Shown here piece after piece: positions 10,977 to 21,568 of a DNA stretch of 64,000 bases. The DNA is taken from NCBI GenBank assembly GCA_964036315.1, contig OZ038487.1:52679033-52743032 (forward strand). Direction: 5' to 3'. A program made the position numbers and the translations under genes. How positions within the stretch are numbered: position 1 is the first letter of the stretch; each line of letters opens with the position of its first letter. Source of the stretch: Acanthosepion esculentum (taxonomy: Eukaryota; Mollusca; Cephalopoda; Sepiida; Sepiidae). The notes under the pieces are model-generated. The model was not told where the DNA came from. It ran no database searches and saw nothing but the letters and a program-made list of their open reading frames with translations.

Positions 10977-11640
10977 TTTAGATTTGGTTGGCAAAAAGTT
11001 TAAGAGAAGGACAATTCTAAATTCAAGCCAGCTTGGAGATTGTTGACAAAGGGTAGATGTGCTTCTTAGGAGTCAAGAGCTAACATACATCTAGTAGATC
11101 GAAAACTGTTTAAACGTCCATGATTGTAACATCATTTAACATAGTGCACCAGTAGAGAACATGGGGCTGTCATGGTGAGATTGACCACTGAAGGGCACAG
11201 GAAACCATATGAATGAATTCATTTATGCTTGTTTTTCAGTAAAAATCCATCCATCAATCTATAACGGGAGAGATCTATGGAAGAAAAATTCATTCTTTCA
11301 TTTGTATTTCCCCTATTATGAGCATTATTATATCCATGATATAATAACACTGTATTTCATGGATGGCATGGAATGGCTGAAAGGAAAAGGAATGACAAAC
11401 ATACTTTGTTCCCAGAGAGACTTTTATACTACTAAGACATACACAAAACTATATATACATATCGACATGTATCCCATGTGGAGAACAATATATCATATAT
11501 CTACACAATGAACAGAGGAGAAATAAAAAGGAAGGATCTTACATATAATAAGGATTCTTCTGTGTTTCTGATGGAGCCATGTTTAGGACACCAGATTCAA
11601 AAGGGCCAGATTCATCTATTATATTACCTTCTGTATACAT
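10977..11640 (+). repeat. Unclassified interspersed repeat, copy 1
   Basis: Aligns by eye with 21569-22210 in the same orientation. Shared blocks include TTTAGATTTGGTTGG at the start, CATTTGTATTT..CC..ATTATG, ATGATATAATAAC, GGAATGACAAACAT, CTTTGTTCCCAGAG, and TTCTGTGTTTCTG.TGGAGCCAT near the end. The two copies differ by many small gaps. There is no recognisable protein; the open frames at 11209-11511 and 11478-11729 are probably chance. Confidence 0.65.
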
Positions 11641-11646
11641 ACAAAT

Positions 11647-11686
<40 letters not shown>

Positions 11687-11687
11687 T
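11647..11687. repeat. (CA)n(TA)n microsatellite
   Basis: About 21 bp of CA followed by about 20 bp of TA, directly visible. Confidence 0.95.
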
Positions 11688-11944
11688 AAACAAAAAAATA
11701 AATACTCAAAAACTTACTTTCCTGACTAGAGGTTTCACAGATAATTTAATTTAAAACTATTAACAGATATCATATTTATATTTTTAAAAGATTTTAAGCA
11801 ATCTATGATATCAGTTAATAAATTCATTTTAACTATCTGACCCACTAATTAGAGGATACCATCTGTGATAAATTGAAGAGGGGAAGCTAATATTTAACTT
11901 TTTATTGAGTTTACTATAAATGCTGTATTTCTTAATATTGAACA

Positions 11945-12240
11945 CATGGCAAGCCTCTATTGCTACTTCTATGGAAAATGGTCAGCCAAACTACATTCCT
12001 TGGTGTTGCAACCTTCACAGCTAAGACCTGCCATCCCACATTCCTTCTGTATTCTATCAGTGAGAAGTAAGTTCAACTCAAACAGCTTCTTTCTGCGAAC
12101 CACTGCTCTGTGAAACAGACTCCCAAGAGGATGTTTCCCACGATCATTACAATCTTAACCTGTCCAAGTCTAGAGTTAACTGTTACCTTCCCTTCATATC
12201 CAGAGAAAACTGCCCTAATATGTATAGATTTTTGTGGATG
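11945..12240 (+). mobile_element. LINE D C-terminal/3' fragment
   Basis: Frame-shifted remains of the LINE D C-terminus: a SCY..FHGK-like start near 11950, ACCTTCACAGCTAAGACC, then TACAATCTTAACCTGTCCAA (YNLNLSKS) and TCTAGAGTTAACTGTTACC (RVNCYL). The same blocks appear at 25380-25690 and, on the minus strand, at 52915-53110. Multiple stops; inactive. It is followed closely by a (GT)n run. Confidence 0.65.
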
Positions 12241-12251
12241 AAACACAGTTG

Positions 12252-12254
<3 letters not shown>

Positions 12255-12294
<40 letters not shown>
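12255..12294. repeat. (GT)n microsatellite
   Basis: About 20 GT units in an uninterrupted run, just after the LINE D fragment. Confidence 0.95.
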
Positions 12295-12295
<1 letters not shown>

Positions 12296-12404
12296 ATAAA
12301 ATATTATACATTGAGTGCTGGTGCTAATAAAATAGTGCCCAATGTATAATAACAAAGCTAAAATTTATATAGATAATAAATATACATTTTTTTTCACCAT
12401 TTTT

Positions 12405-12512
12405 TTCCTGACACTACAGTCAGGTTTCATTCAGCACCTGACGATTGTCTTGTGTATGAGTTTCATGCACAGGCCAATCGTCAGATGCTGACTAAAAACT
12501 GACTGAAGCGTG
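12405..12512. repeat. Imperfect palindrome around GTCAG motifs
   Basis: The left arm (CAGTCAGGTTTCATTCAGCA, CCTGACGATTG) pairs with the right arm (CAATCGTCAG, ATGCTGACTAAAAACTGACTG). Arms are about 45 bp with a short loop around TATGAGTTTC. It looks like a small foldback element or the hairpin end of a larger element. Confidence 0.6.
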
Positions 12513-14265
12513 CATGTGTTATTTTTTTTAACATTTTAGAATAATTGCTTTTTTACTTGATTAAAAAAGTTTCTTTCAAAATTTTATTTTTAGCACCTAA
12601 CATGTACAAGTGAAAAGGACATGAATATTTTAAAAAATAATTTAATTTAATTTAATAACTAAATTTAACATTTTCATTATGACTTTTTATTACAACAAAA
12701 ATGTGTTCAAGTGTTACACATTTTTATAATCAATATAAATATTTATCGATATAAATATTTATTTGTTTGTAGGTTATTCTGTATTTTTTCTGTTTTTTTT
12801 TTGTTTTTTGGAGTGTGGGGTTCATCTCATATATTTTTTTAAGAAAATAAAAGTTTAAGTAAGTGTTAGGCGTTTTTATTGAAAGATTTTAATGAAAGTA
12901 AATTTTATTTTTAAATGAAATCTGCTTATAAAATTTGCTGCCTAATAATTCGTTTTTAATTTTCTTTTAATTAAATACGTGTCCTATTTTAAAGGCAATT
13001 TATTTAAAGTCTTAAATTGTATATATGAAAGTATTGTCTACAACTGTAGCAACTTTTGTAGCGACATTTTAAACTTTACATTAAATTTATTGAGTGAATT
13101 ATTTACGTTAACTGAGAATATTTACTGATCGCTTGGCAGTCTGCTGGTCACTACTTACCTCCCTTTCATTGGTCTTGTCGATCTCAATTACGTTTGGTGC
13201 TAGCAGTTGAAATGTCTGAAGAAAACATATTTATTTAAAATAAATTGCCCAGGAGCACAGAATTACGAAAACTGTGGTGTTTATTTTAGTGCCTGTAAAA
13301 TCGATTGAAGTAACTGAAACTTTAGGAAAGAATGATGTTTTCTTGTAATTTTATATTTGTTTTGTAACTGTTTTTAGTTTCAACTTTTCTCTTTCCTTAT
13401 TCGATATCATATAACAATGTTTAATTTTATTTTTATTCTGAGAAAAGCCATTTGATTTATGCTTTTAAATATTTATTCGTTTGTAGATTATTCTAAGTTT
13501 TTTTTTCAGCCGTTTATCTCAGATATTCTTTCTTTAAGAAAATAAAAGAAAAGAGTTTAAATTTTTAAAAAGTGCAAATCATAGATGTGATATTTTGAAA
13601 CAGAAAAATTCTGCTGTAAATTAAATTGAAATTATCTAGAGTTGACACTTTTTATTGAAATTTACCTGAAAACAGTGACAAAACAAAATGTAAATTTCAA
13701 GATGTCAGCTTATGTTTAAACGAAATAATAATATTTTTAAAATTATATTTCAGAGAGTTTTTTTTTTCCATTTTTAAAAATGGCCATGTCTTTGTTGGTT
13801 ATAATCAATTATTCTGTATCTTTTTATTTATTCTTATACTTTCTAGTTCCTAGAGAATATTACAGTCATAATTATTACCTATTGGTATCATTTTATTTGT
13901 AATTGATTATTTCATTTTATCATGTAATAACTAGAAAAGTACTTTAAAAGTAATTTTGCAATTGTATTGTATCAACACTTTATGTTCTGTTATATTTGCT
14001 TATTAATTTTAATTTTTTTTTAGTTTTAAATTAAAAGTAAAATGGAAAATCACAATTCATCATCAGCAGTGTCAACATGCTATAAATGAAAACGTTTAGA
14101 AGCAAAGAAGCAAACTTTTAATATGTTTTTAAACATATACTACTTTTAAAATTTAATTATCTACAGAACCAACTGCAATTTAAGTGTTCTTTTAACATGA
14201 TATTTCTAGTATAACCATCTTTTGGCATCTCCACTCTATCATCAGGAGAATCTACTACTCTACTA
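12513..14265. other. AT-rich stretch with a diverged direct repeat
   Basis: No gene recognised. Two segments about 700 bp apart resemble each other: 12755-12860 and 13465-13560 share TTTATT.GTTTGTAG.TTATTCT, a T-run, ATCTCA.ATATT and AAGAAAATAAAAG. They could be an old tandem duplication or remnants of terminal repeats, but no primer-binding site or polypurine tract is evident. Confidence 0.4.
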
Positions 14266-14269
14266 CTAT

Positions 14270-14345
14270 TTTCATGGCAAATGTTCAGATGAGCTATATT
14301 CCTTAGTTCCATAAGTTCAGACCTTCACAGCTAGCACACCTAGAA
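14270..14345 (+). mobile_element. Small LINE D fragment
   Basis: TTTTCATGGCAAATGTTCAG followed by ATGAGCTATATTCCTTAGTT and CAGACCTTCACAGCTAGCAC matches the FHGKCSDEL..LVP region of LINE D at 25440-25510. It is short, truncated at both ends and lies just upstream of the mariner element. Confidence 0.55.
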
Positions 14346-14418
14346 CAATAATATTAAAAAAAAATGAGTGAATTGCCCATTTCTATGTTGTGATCTTTTT
14401 TGTCAATGTAAAAATGTA

Positions 14419-15271
14419 CAAGGGTGCAATGGGCAAATTGTTGCCATTTTATATTTTTAATTTCATGTATGTGGTTTGTTTGTTTTTAATTTTGTTGACT
14501 GCACAGTATAGCAAGGTCAGTTAGGCACCATCTATAAGAAAAAGAGCACCATGATACAATTCACTCTGCCATCAATTTTGAAATGCCATGCTGTTCTGTT
14601 TGGCATTCACACCAGAAGCTTCAATACAAACATTTCAAAATGTCTGGATGTCAATCTGATGACAGTGCAGAGGATTCAGGAAGAGTTGGACGAGTCTAAT
14701 GGTGATTACAAAGGTACGGCAGTCGAAAAAATCACTGATCATTTTGATAGGTAAAAGAACTCCCAAATTTGTTGGCAAGGGCCTCAGACTCAACACAGAG
14801 GCCTACATCAAGTGCCTTGAGGAGGTAGTGCTTCCCTAGGTCAAGAGAGTGGCTGCTGAAAGACCCTATATCTGGCAACAGGACTCTACACCATGCCACA
14901 CAAGCAGGAGAACCCAGCCATGGCTGTCAGATAAGTTTTGTAACTATATCACTCCTTAGATCTGGCCACCTAAATTCTGAGTTGAGTGAGAGCCCAACAA
15001 AACTCCTTGTAGCACCAAAGATGAACTGAAGACAAGGATTATGGCAGCATTCATCAGTTTAAACAAGGAGACCATCCAGAAGAGATGCAGGAGATTCCCA
15101 AGTCATCTGGAGGCCATGGTTGAAGCTAATGGTGATTTTATATAATAAATGTACTCTTTCGTATTTCAATATATTTTTATGTAACGTTGATAAATATATC
15201 TGTTAAAATGAGATATCAGTGTTATTTTTATTTTTGCATAAGTTAGACGACAATTTATTCATCGCACCCTG
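14419..15271 (+). mobile_element. Internally deleted Tc1/mariner element, copy 1
   Basis: Terminal inverted repeats CAAGGGTGCAATGGGCAAAT (left) and CAGGGTGCGATGAATAAAT (right, complement) are flanked by TA on both sides, as expected for Tc1/mariner. The transposase starts with an N-terminal HTH region (14551-14754, with VQRIQEELDESNGD). It then jumps directly to KFVGKGLRLNTE-like sequence and continues with IKCLEEVVLP, QQDS.PCHTSR (second catalytic Asp), a damaged WPP region and NKETIQKRCRRF to VEANGDFI. The portion that would carry the first catalytic Asp is missing. Stops and frameshifts are present. The copy at 40845-41691 lacks the same portion. Confidence 0.85.
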
Positions 15272-15459
15272 TATTATATCCAAAAAATATGTTGATAAAT
15301 ACTGTATTTTATATATGTTGATTCATATTCCAATAATATTCACTATTTTTATTGAGTTTTCACATCTCATGTATCTCTGGTTTCATTCGAGAACAGGTGA
15401 CAGCAAGTCTCCATAAGACTTTAACATTTTCTTCAATATTCTACCAGATTTTATTCTAT

Positions 15460-15700
15460 TATTTGCCATGTCTCATTAGAACATGGGATCTTCACAACTT
15501 TCTAGTCCTTATAGCTCAAAGCAATGTTTCTCTCCTTACTATTCCTCCTAGCCTCTGTTCCAACATCTATTTGCACAATGTCACCAGGTAGGATCCCTGC
15601 TACCTTCTTCTGCCCCTCTTACTCTCAGCATGTCTTGTGAGTATCAAATTCTCCAACCTCTCTCTCCACACTATGTGTCTAAGACACTTCAACTATCTCA
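15460..15700 (-). mobile_element. LINE C C-terminal fragment (minus)
   Basis: The minus strand contains a decayed version of the LINE C tail: GTTGGAGAATTTGATACTCA (LENLI-like), AGCATGCTGAGAGTAAG in the GHAESKRGR region, and an IVRRETLL-like block followed by RTRKL. It is diverged and frameshifted. Confidence 0.6.
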
Positions 15701-15823
15701 TGGTTAAATATTCTTTCACAGATTTTCCAGTTCTTTCAATTTTTGACACTACTTAGTTTAACTTGTCTGCTCATAAAAATAAGGAAAAGTTTGCAGGAGG
15801 AATATTTGTTTTAGATTAGCATT

Positions 15824-16215
15824 CATTAGACCTTCCCCTCTCTCTGACATTTGTCAGAATCAAAAAATTTTTATTTTTTATCATTTTAAAGTGGGAGACT
15901 GTTCATAATATTTAGTGATAGATATGTTCCTGACTTTTTACAGATTTATCTGTATTTTGTTTTTATTTACAAATGTAAATGTGCTTATGTTATTGATAAC
16001 TGTGTACTACTGATATTGTTCTTTTTCCCAATTCATAGTAGAATGTAAACACAGTTTCAAATGTGACATTTGTAAATAAAAACAAAGCACAAATAACTCT
16101 GTATGAAGTCAGTGGGTCGATTTGGTACTGTATTTATGTTATAAGCAGAACCCCACTTCTAAAATTCAATATTTTCTGATGATGAAAAATGTTGCGGCTA
16201 GAAGAATATCTAATG
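15824..16215. mobile_element. Foldback (palindromic) MITE, copy 1
   Basis: Two inverted arms of about 170-190 bp. They begin CATTAGA (15824) and end TCTAATG (16215), with inner arms TTTTGTTTTTATTTACAAAT (15957-15976) and ACATTTGTAAATAAAAACAA (16064-16083). Between these lie matched blocks CTGACTTTTTACAGATTTAT on the left and its approximate complement ending in TGAAGTCAG on the right. It is related to 61908-62490. It has no coding capacity and is presumably mobilised by another element's transposase. Confidence 0.6.
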
Positions 16216-16325
16216 TATGCTGATCTACAAATTTTTTTAACTTTTTACAAGTGGACCCAAGTAGTGTCCCATCTTCACTTGTCCAGTTTAGACAGGACCC
16301 TGAATTTGTTAGCAAAAAGAACAGT

Positions 16326-16990
16326 CCAGCATTCACATTACAAACTGAGACACCAAAATCAAGCAAGTACAAAAATTTAAATATTTAGGAAATGTTTTAA
16401 TAGAGAATTGACAATGCAACAGTGAAATCCGAAGGCATATCGTGATGGCTGAACACACCTTCCAAAAGCTAAGCAAAGTATTAAGAAACAGGAAAATTTC
16501 ATTAGAAACAAAGAAAACAGTACTGAAATGTTACATAATATCAGTACTCCTAAATGGACAATCTAATCACAGATGAAGAAAAGATTTGAGTCAAGAAAAA
16601 TTAGCTTTTACAGAAGGATGTTGAGAATACCATGAACTGGACATGTGACCAATGAGAAAGTTTTAGGGAAAATGAAAACAAAAAGAAAACATCAGAACAT
16701 CGATACTTAAAAAAAAAAAGAAAGCGACAACTGAAATTACTTGGACACATAATGAGGAAAGAAGGTTTGGAGAATCTGTCATTCACAGGAGTTATTGAAG
16801 GCAAAAGTTGCAGAGGAAAGCTGTACATAATGAGCTTATGTAAATGGTTGGCAGAACAAGGATTAAGAGGACAAAAAGACAAACTTTACTAAGATCTACA
16901 AAGGACAAGAAATTGAGGAGAGCCATGATTGCTAACATCCTGAAGGGACATAGTACATTGAAGAATATGAATTGTCACAACATTAGTAAC
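16326..16990 (+). mobile_element. LINE C fragment
   Basis: Plus strand, many frameshifts. Blocks in order: IKQVQKFKYLG-like (16355-16390), a T-E-IRRHIVMAEHTFQKLSKVLRN block (16405-16490), LKCYIISVLL (16525-16555), FYRRMLRIP (16608-16632), VTNEKVLGKMKTKRK (16645-16690), LKLLGHIMRKEGLENL (16728-16780), and a final KDKKLR..MIANILKGH tail (16900-16950). The catalytic region is missing, so it is 5' truncated. Confidence 0.8.
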
Positions 16991-17161
16991 CAACGGCTTT
17001 AACTGGAGATTAAATGACTGCCCGTTAAAAATCTTTTAGCATTCTAATCAGTATTCTTATAGGTTTCAATGTTAATGATGTCTGAACAGTTTCAAATTTT
17101 CCTTTATGTCTCTTATTATTATTATTTCATTCATTTACAATTTACATGCTTTCAGTATATA

Positions 17162-17480
17162 TTTCCTTTTTTTTTTTAACTTTTTCAATCCAAGTAAGAC
17201 AATAAAGCAACAATAATGCAAGGGGTTACTGAGTGTGAGAAAATATGAGAAAAAAAATTCTTAATGAGAGAGAAAAATAAAAGGACAAGAATTAAGAAGA
17301 CAGAAGATAACAATTGGCATGACACTTACATTTTTAAAGATAAAAATTGAGTGGAAAGCAAGAAGCCAGAACAGCATTCCACAAATAGGAAGAGCAAAAG
17401 AAGAAACTGTAAGCATAGAACTTATGGTGATATCTACTGACTGACTAACAATAGATGTTCTCAAGTACCCAGCACCTTTC
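17162..17480 (-). mobile_element. LINE B C-terminus and 3' end (minus)
   Basis: The minus strand carries a frameshifted LINE B C-terminus (SFALPICGMLF.LLAFHSI, where intact relatives have HLWNSLP..CFP). The 3' end reads on the plus strand as ATAATGCAAGGGGTTACTGA (17214-17233) preceded by CAATCCAAGTAAGACAATAAAG and a T-run. The same 3' end occurs at 57485 and 58650. Confidence 0.65.
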
Positions 17481-17519
17481 CAAGTACCCTCATATACCCC
17501 AATAATACAATGGTTCAAA

Positions 17520-18279
17520 TAGTCCCAGCCTTTCCTTGAATTTTCATCCTATCTCAATCTTAATGTTTTTAGCAGGGTTCAAAGTGCACCAATTATTATG
17601 GTGCACATGGAACAGTACTAAGAAGATTCCTGTTTCTCAGTTTCCGGGTGAGGTCCTGTTATTTTTCCATTTCTTCTATCTTCAAAACTACGGTACATTT
17701 CCACAGTCTGGGAGTTCTTTTTCTTGTTTATGTCAGATCCAGTCTTCTTGTTTTGGATGGGACACTTGGTCTGGATGTTAGTGCTCCAGAATATCTTGTG
17801 CTTTTTATTTTCTAAGACAACCTCTGGTTTGTGCTAGCAGCATTTGTTTACATCATTGAATCAGAATTACTTGCACAGTTTCCAGCATATAACTTTTCCT
17901 ACTCTGTTATGGTTATTTTTGTATTCCTTGGCAGCCAGTTTTCTGTATTCCCTTATAACATTCTTGAGTGCTTAATGTTTGCTTCAGTGAAAAGAAAAAT
18001 CTTGTCAGTTGCAAATGTTTTTATTTGTACCCTCTTATTTCTTTAAATAATGACCTCCATATTTATGATTGTTATTGAAATATTTTGTAGAACTTAAAGA
18101 TTTAAAGATACAATAGAGGAATTTTCATGGGTATTTTATAGTCATGGAACTTACAGGGAGCTTATTCATCGGAAAATTCAAATAGGAAAACAGTAAAATA
18201 TTCATGGGTATTTCTTCTTTTCATTATTATTTCCCTCTTTAAGTGCTTTACACCATGAGTAACTGGTGGCCATCTCTGA
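17520..18279. other. Unassigned stretch
   Basis: Short open frames on the plus strand (17536-17781, 17831-18046) show no recognisable domain. I see no repeat ends and make no functional claim. Confidence 0.35.
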
Positions 18280-18475
18280 TGATTAAATGATAAGTCTCCT
18301 TAATCCTATAACATACTGCATCTATATCTGGATAGTACTTACCCTTTTACCTGATTTGTAGTTCCTCCAGTCTCTTCATGAAGGTTTCTTGCATTTTGAT
18401 AATGACTAGTACTACTGTGTCATCTTCACGATCCACAACTTCCTCAATTCTCTAGCAAAGTCAAGTAATTTATCT
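18280..18475 (-). mobile_element. RTE-like LINE C-terminal fragment (minus)
   Basis: On the minus strand, FARELRKLWIVKMTQ is followed after a gap by a KRLEELQIR block and a YYPDIDAV.YRIKETYHLII stretch. The first two resemble the end of RTE-type reverse transcriptases (LA.ELRKLWN.KV...L..LEELEIRGR..TIQTTAL). It is short and frameshifted; assignment is moderate. Confidence 0.5.
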
Positions 18476-18713
18476 CTTTTTTATCACTTTTTTCAGATCC
18501 ATTCTATGGTTTGCTAGAACAACAAAAACTTCTATCAGGTATGTTTTTTCTTGTTATTGGATTATTATTATTACTACTACTACTACTATAGGGGTGAGAG
18601 GACAGGACATCAACAAAGTGATGCTTGGGTACAAGTATACAAAGACCAATATACTCATCATGGCACCCTATCTGATAAAAGTATACCAGGCACATGCATC
18701 ACAGTCAAATGTG

Positions 18714-18772
18714 AGTTTATTGCCATATCATGTTGAAACATCAGCTCTTGTATGATAAAGTTAAACAACATT
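18714..18772 (+). mobile_element. 5S-rRNA-derived SINE, 5' half of head
   Basis: TTGCCATATCATGTTGAAAC, CAGCTCTTGTATGAT and AAGTTAAACAAC follow the 5' half of animal 5S rRNA (GGCCATACCACGTTGAA..., CGTCCGATC, AAGTTAAGCAAC). The sequence then stops, and the 3' half resumes 830 bp downstream at 19606. Confidence 0.75.
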
Positions 18773-19605
18773 GTTATACACCATACCTATGAACACTAAT
18801 TTGTATGTCCCAATCCTCATAAATATGTTGGACACTATTGTAAGTGGGGGTACTATTCTGTCTAAGTAGTCAAACACTAGCAGTGGTTTACCTGCTTAAT
18901 GCTGCTGGTGAGTATTGTATTTTGTTGATGTTATAAATATTACTATTTCATTTCCAACCTTGGTTTTGGTTATTCCTCATTCAGTAACCCTTTCTAGGTT
19001 ACAGCAGTTTAGAAGTTTTATGAAGTGATTATTGTTTTCTTTAAGTCCGGCGTCAACTGTCTTGTCTTCATAATACTCTTGAGTAGATCTTGAGCCATGT
19101 ATTGGGTGAAATATCAGTAAGAAAAACAAGAAAAAAACAAAAAGCATGTTATATATCGTACCTATGAACACTAATGGCTACGACAACAATCTTCATAAAT
19201 ACAGTGGACACTATTGTAAGTGGGGGGTAATATGCTGTCTAAGTAGTCCACTACTTCACGCTGCTGGCGAGTATTGTATTTTGTTAATGTTATAAAAATT
19301 ACCATTTCATTTCCAGCCTCTGTTTCGGTTATTCTTCATTCAGCAACCCTTTTTAGGTTACAACAATAATGATGAGAATTAGATAAATAGATAGATAGAT
19401 AATTGTTATATACCGTACCTATGAACACTAATGGGTATGTCCCAATCCTCATAAATATGCTGTCTAAGTAGTCCACCAGTGGTTTACTTAATTGATACTA
19501 CTGGTGAGTATTGTGTTTTGTTAATGTCATAAAGATTACCATTTCATTTCCAACCTCCATTTTGGTTATTCCTCATTCAGTAACCCTTTCTAGGTTACAA
19601 CAGAT
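18771..19605 (+). repeat. Three copies of a ~200-235 bp repeat inside the 5S-derived head
   Basis: Copies at about 18771-19007, 19147-19366 and 19402-19602. Each begins TTGTTATA..CC.TACCTATG, continues with GAACACTAAT, TCCTCATAAATA, TCTAAGTAGTC, TGGTGAGTATTGTATTTTGT, TTTCATTTCCA and ends TTCAGTAACCCTTTCTAGGT plus TACAACAG. After copy 1, 19008-19146 contains an extra piece ending GAGCCATGTATTGGGTGAAA and an A-rich tail, which matches LINE D 3' ends. A GATAGATAGATAG run precedes copy 3. Confidence 0.8.
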
Positions 19606-19830
19606 GTCAAGCCTGGTCAGTACCTAGATGAGTAACTGCTTGGGAATACCAGGTGCTGTAAGCTTGGATGTGCTGGTGATGCAATGTATATTGGATCAGG
19701 GTTGGGAAGCAAAGTTCCAATTTTGGTCAGGTTCGTTATATTCCCTTATGCACAAATACCCTTGGAAAATGTATGAATCCACCTCTTCTCCCCCAACTAT
19801 AGGTTAATCATTAGAACTTGAATCAGTAAA
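19606..19830 (+). mobile_element. 5S-derived SINE, 3' half of head plus body
   Basis: AAGCCTGGTCAGTACCTAGA, GAGTAACTGCTTGGGAATAC and CAGGTGCTGTAAGCTT match the 5S rRNA 3' half, including its internal promoter region. Next comes a tRNA-like segment (CTGGTGATGCAATGTATATT) and the SINE-B-type body (AATACCCTTGGAAAATGTAT, GAATCCACCTCTTCTCCCCC, AACTATAGGTTAA). The uninterrupted equivalent is at 39943-40235. Confidence 0.8.
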
Positions 19831-20912
19831 TCTTTATTATCTCCAAAAAATTCTTACAATCTAAAAAATATTTTCTGGTATTAAATAACTTGCAAGAGGC
19901 TGATAAGCCATGAAAAAACAAATTGGTCAATCAATCCTAGCCAAATATTTACAATATCCTTCATGCCAAATCTTTCCCAATCTTCATTTTTTTCTCTATA
20001 TTTTATATCTAAATTATATAAAATGTCAGTTTCATATGCAAAAATGGAATAAAGAATGTGCAAGTATTTTCTATTGCCTCCTCTCATCGTTCTGTAGCGT
20101 TACCTCCCCATAATGAATTTTATCGTATCATCATTTTTAAGCCTTTCCACTACCTATACCTTTCAGTTTTTCACTCATTAATTCTTGATAGCCCACCAGT
20201 ACAACAGCCTCTCTCTCTCTCTCTGTCTTTCTTTCATCTTCATTCAAACGCTCTCTCTCAGCCTCTTACATTTCCTTCTTCATGTTCTATTTATTCTTCA
20301 AACTTCTCCTCAAGCTTTTCCCAATTCTTTCCTGTTGAATAGTTTTACATGGATTTCTTGGTCAGAAAGCATGATTCCAGTTTAAAGGAATGGTGGACTG
20401 AACAGATACTATACTCTGATACGAGATAGAAAAGCATGACACTTATGGATAGGAGCATCCAGAATTATAACAGAGATAAAAATGAAAACAAACAAAATAA
20501 AATAAAATGTCAGATAAAAGACATTGTTCATCAACTGGGGATCACTTCTTGCTTATATTTGCTGCACTTGAATCATCCCCAAAACTCTGTTGCTATTATT
20601 ATTATGATTATGATGATTATTATTATTCTATATCGGTTATTCTATTTTCATTGTTTCTGATATTATGAAAATATATGAAAAAGTTATTTTATTATTTTTA
20701 TCATTTTTATTATCTGTTTCTTTTTAAATGGTCAGGTCACATTTTGTCAAGGATTAGGCTTCTGACTGGTAACATGTAACTCAGTACAACCTGCCACATA
20801 GACAGGTGGTTGGTGTCTGGAGCAGCTCCTTGACAAGCTTTTCTGGCATGTCACCTTGCAGGATAATAAACAAAACCTGTCAAAGGGTAGATGATCTTAT
20901 AGGAGCCAATGG

Positions 20913-20915
<3 letters not shown>

Positions 20916-20958
<43 letters not shown>

Positions 20959-20959
20959 T
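20916..20959. repeat. (TA)n(CA)n microsatellite
   Basis: About 35 bp of TA followed by four to five CA units, directly visible. Confidence 0.95.
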
Positions 20960-20966
20960 TGGATGT

Positions 20967-21050
20967 GGCAGAAATACCTCCCACATAATAGTAAGACAAA
21001 ATGAAGACACTATTGCTACCTTAGCATTAAGTGGGAGGTATTTTTGCTGC
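20967..21050. repeat. Inverted repeat with AAATACCTCCCAC arms
   Basis: GCAGAAATACCTCCCAC (20968-20984) pairs with GTGGGAGGTATTTTTGCTGC (21031-21050) across a 46-bp loop. It is followed by ACCCTGTACA, similar to mariner-type ends elsewhere in the window. It may be the stem of a small non-autonomous element. Confidence 0.5.
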
Positions 21051-21568
21051 ACCCTGTACAAGGCTAGAATGCCAACATTCCTAGAGATGCTGCCTCAATA
21101 AAAACACTGTGTACTTGGACTACCATATATATCTGAGTTGAGTGGCAGGAAGAGAATTCAGCCTTGTAAAACCTTGTAAAATCAATTATTTTGATTGTGA
21201 TTTTGTAGTGCCAATCCATAAGGTTTGAAGAAGGATGGACCTACTTGATATCCTTATGGGAGTCTAGCTCTGATGAGGTTATTTAAGAATGTGACTTTCA
21301 TTTTCAATCTTTTTGTTTTGTAACATCTTACAGTGATGAATTAAAATTACCCCTTTATCTCCTGTACTAAATTTTTATAACTGATTCATGCACCAAAGAA
21401 TTTTAAGTGTTTAAAATTTATTAATTCTGAATTTTTATGATGGATTCATGGTATGTGTCATTACTACTGTCATTCCAGTTCTAGATCACAGCTTCTATTT
21501 TGAAAACATATGTCTTGTCATATCCTTCTATTCACTCCCCAGCTCTGAGTTTAATAACAGGAGTTCTT

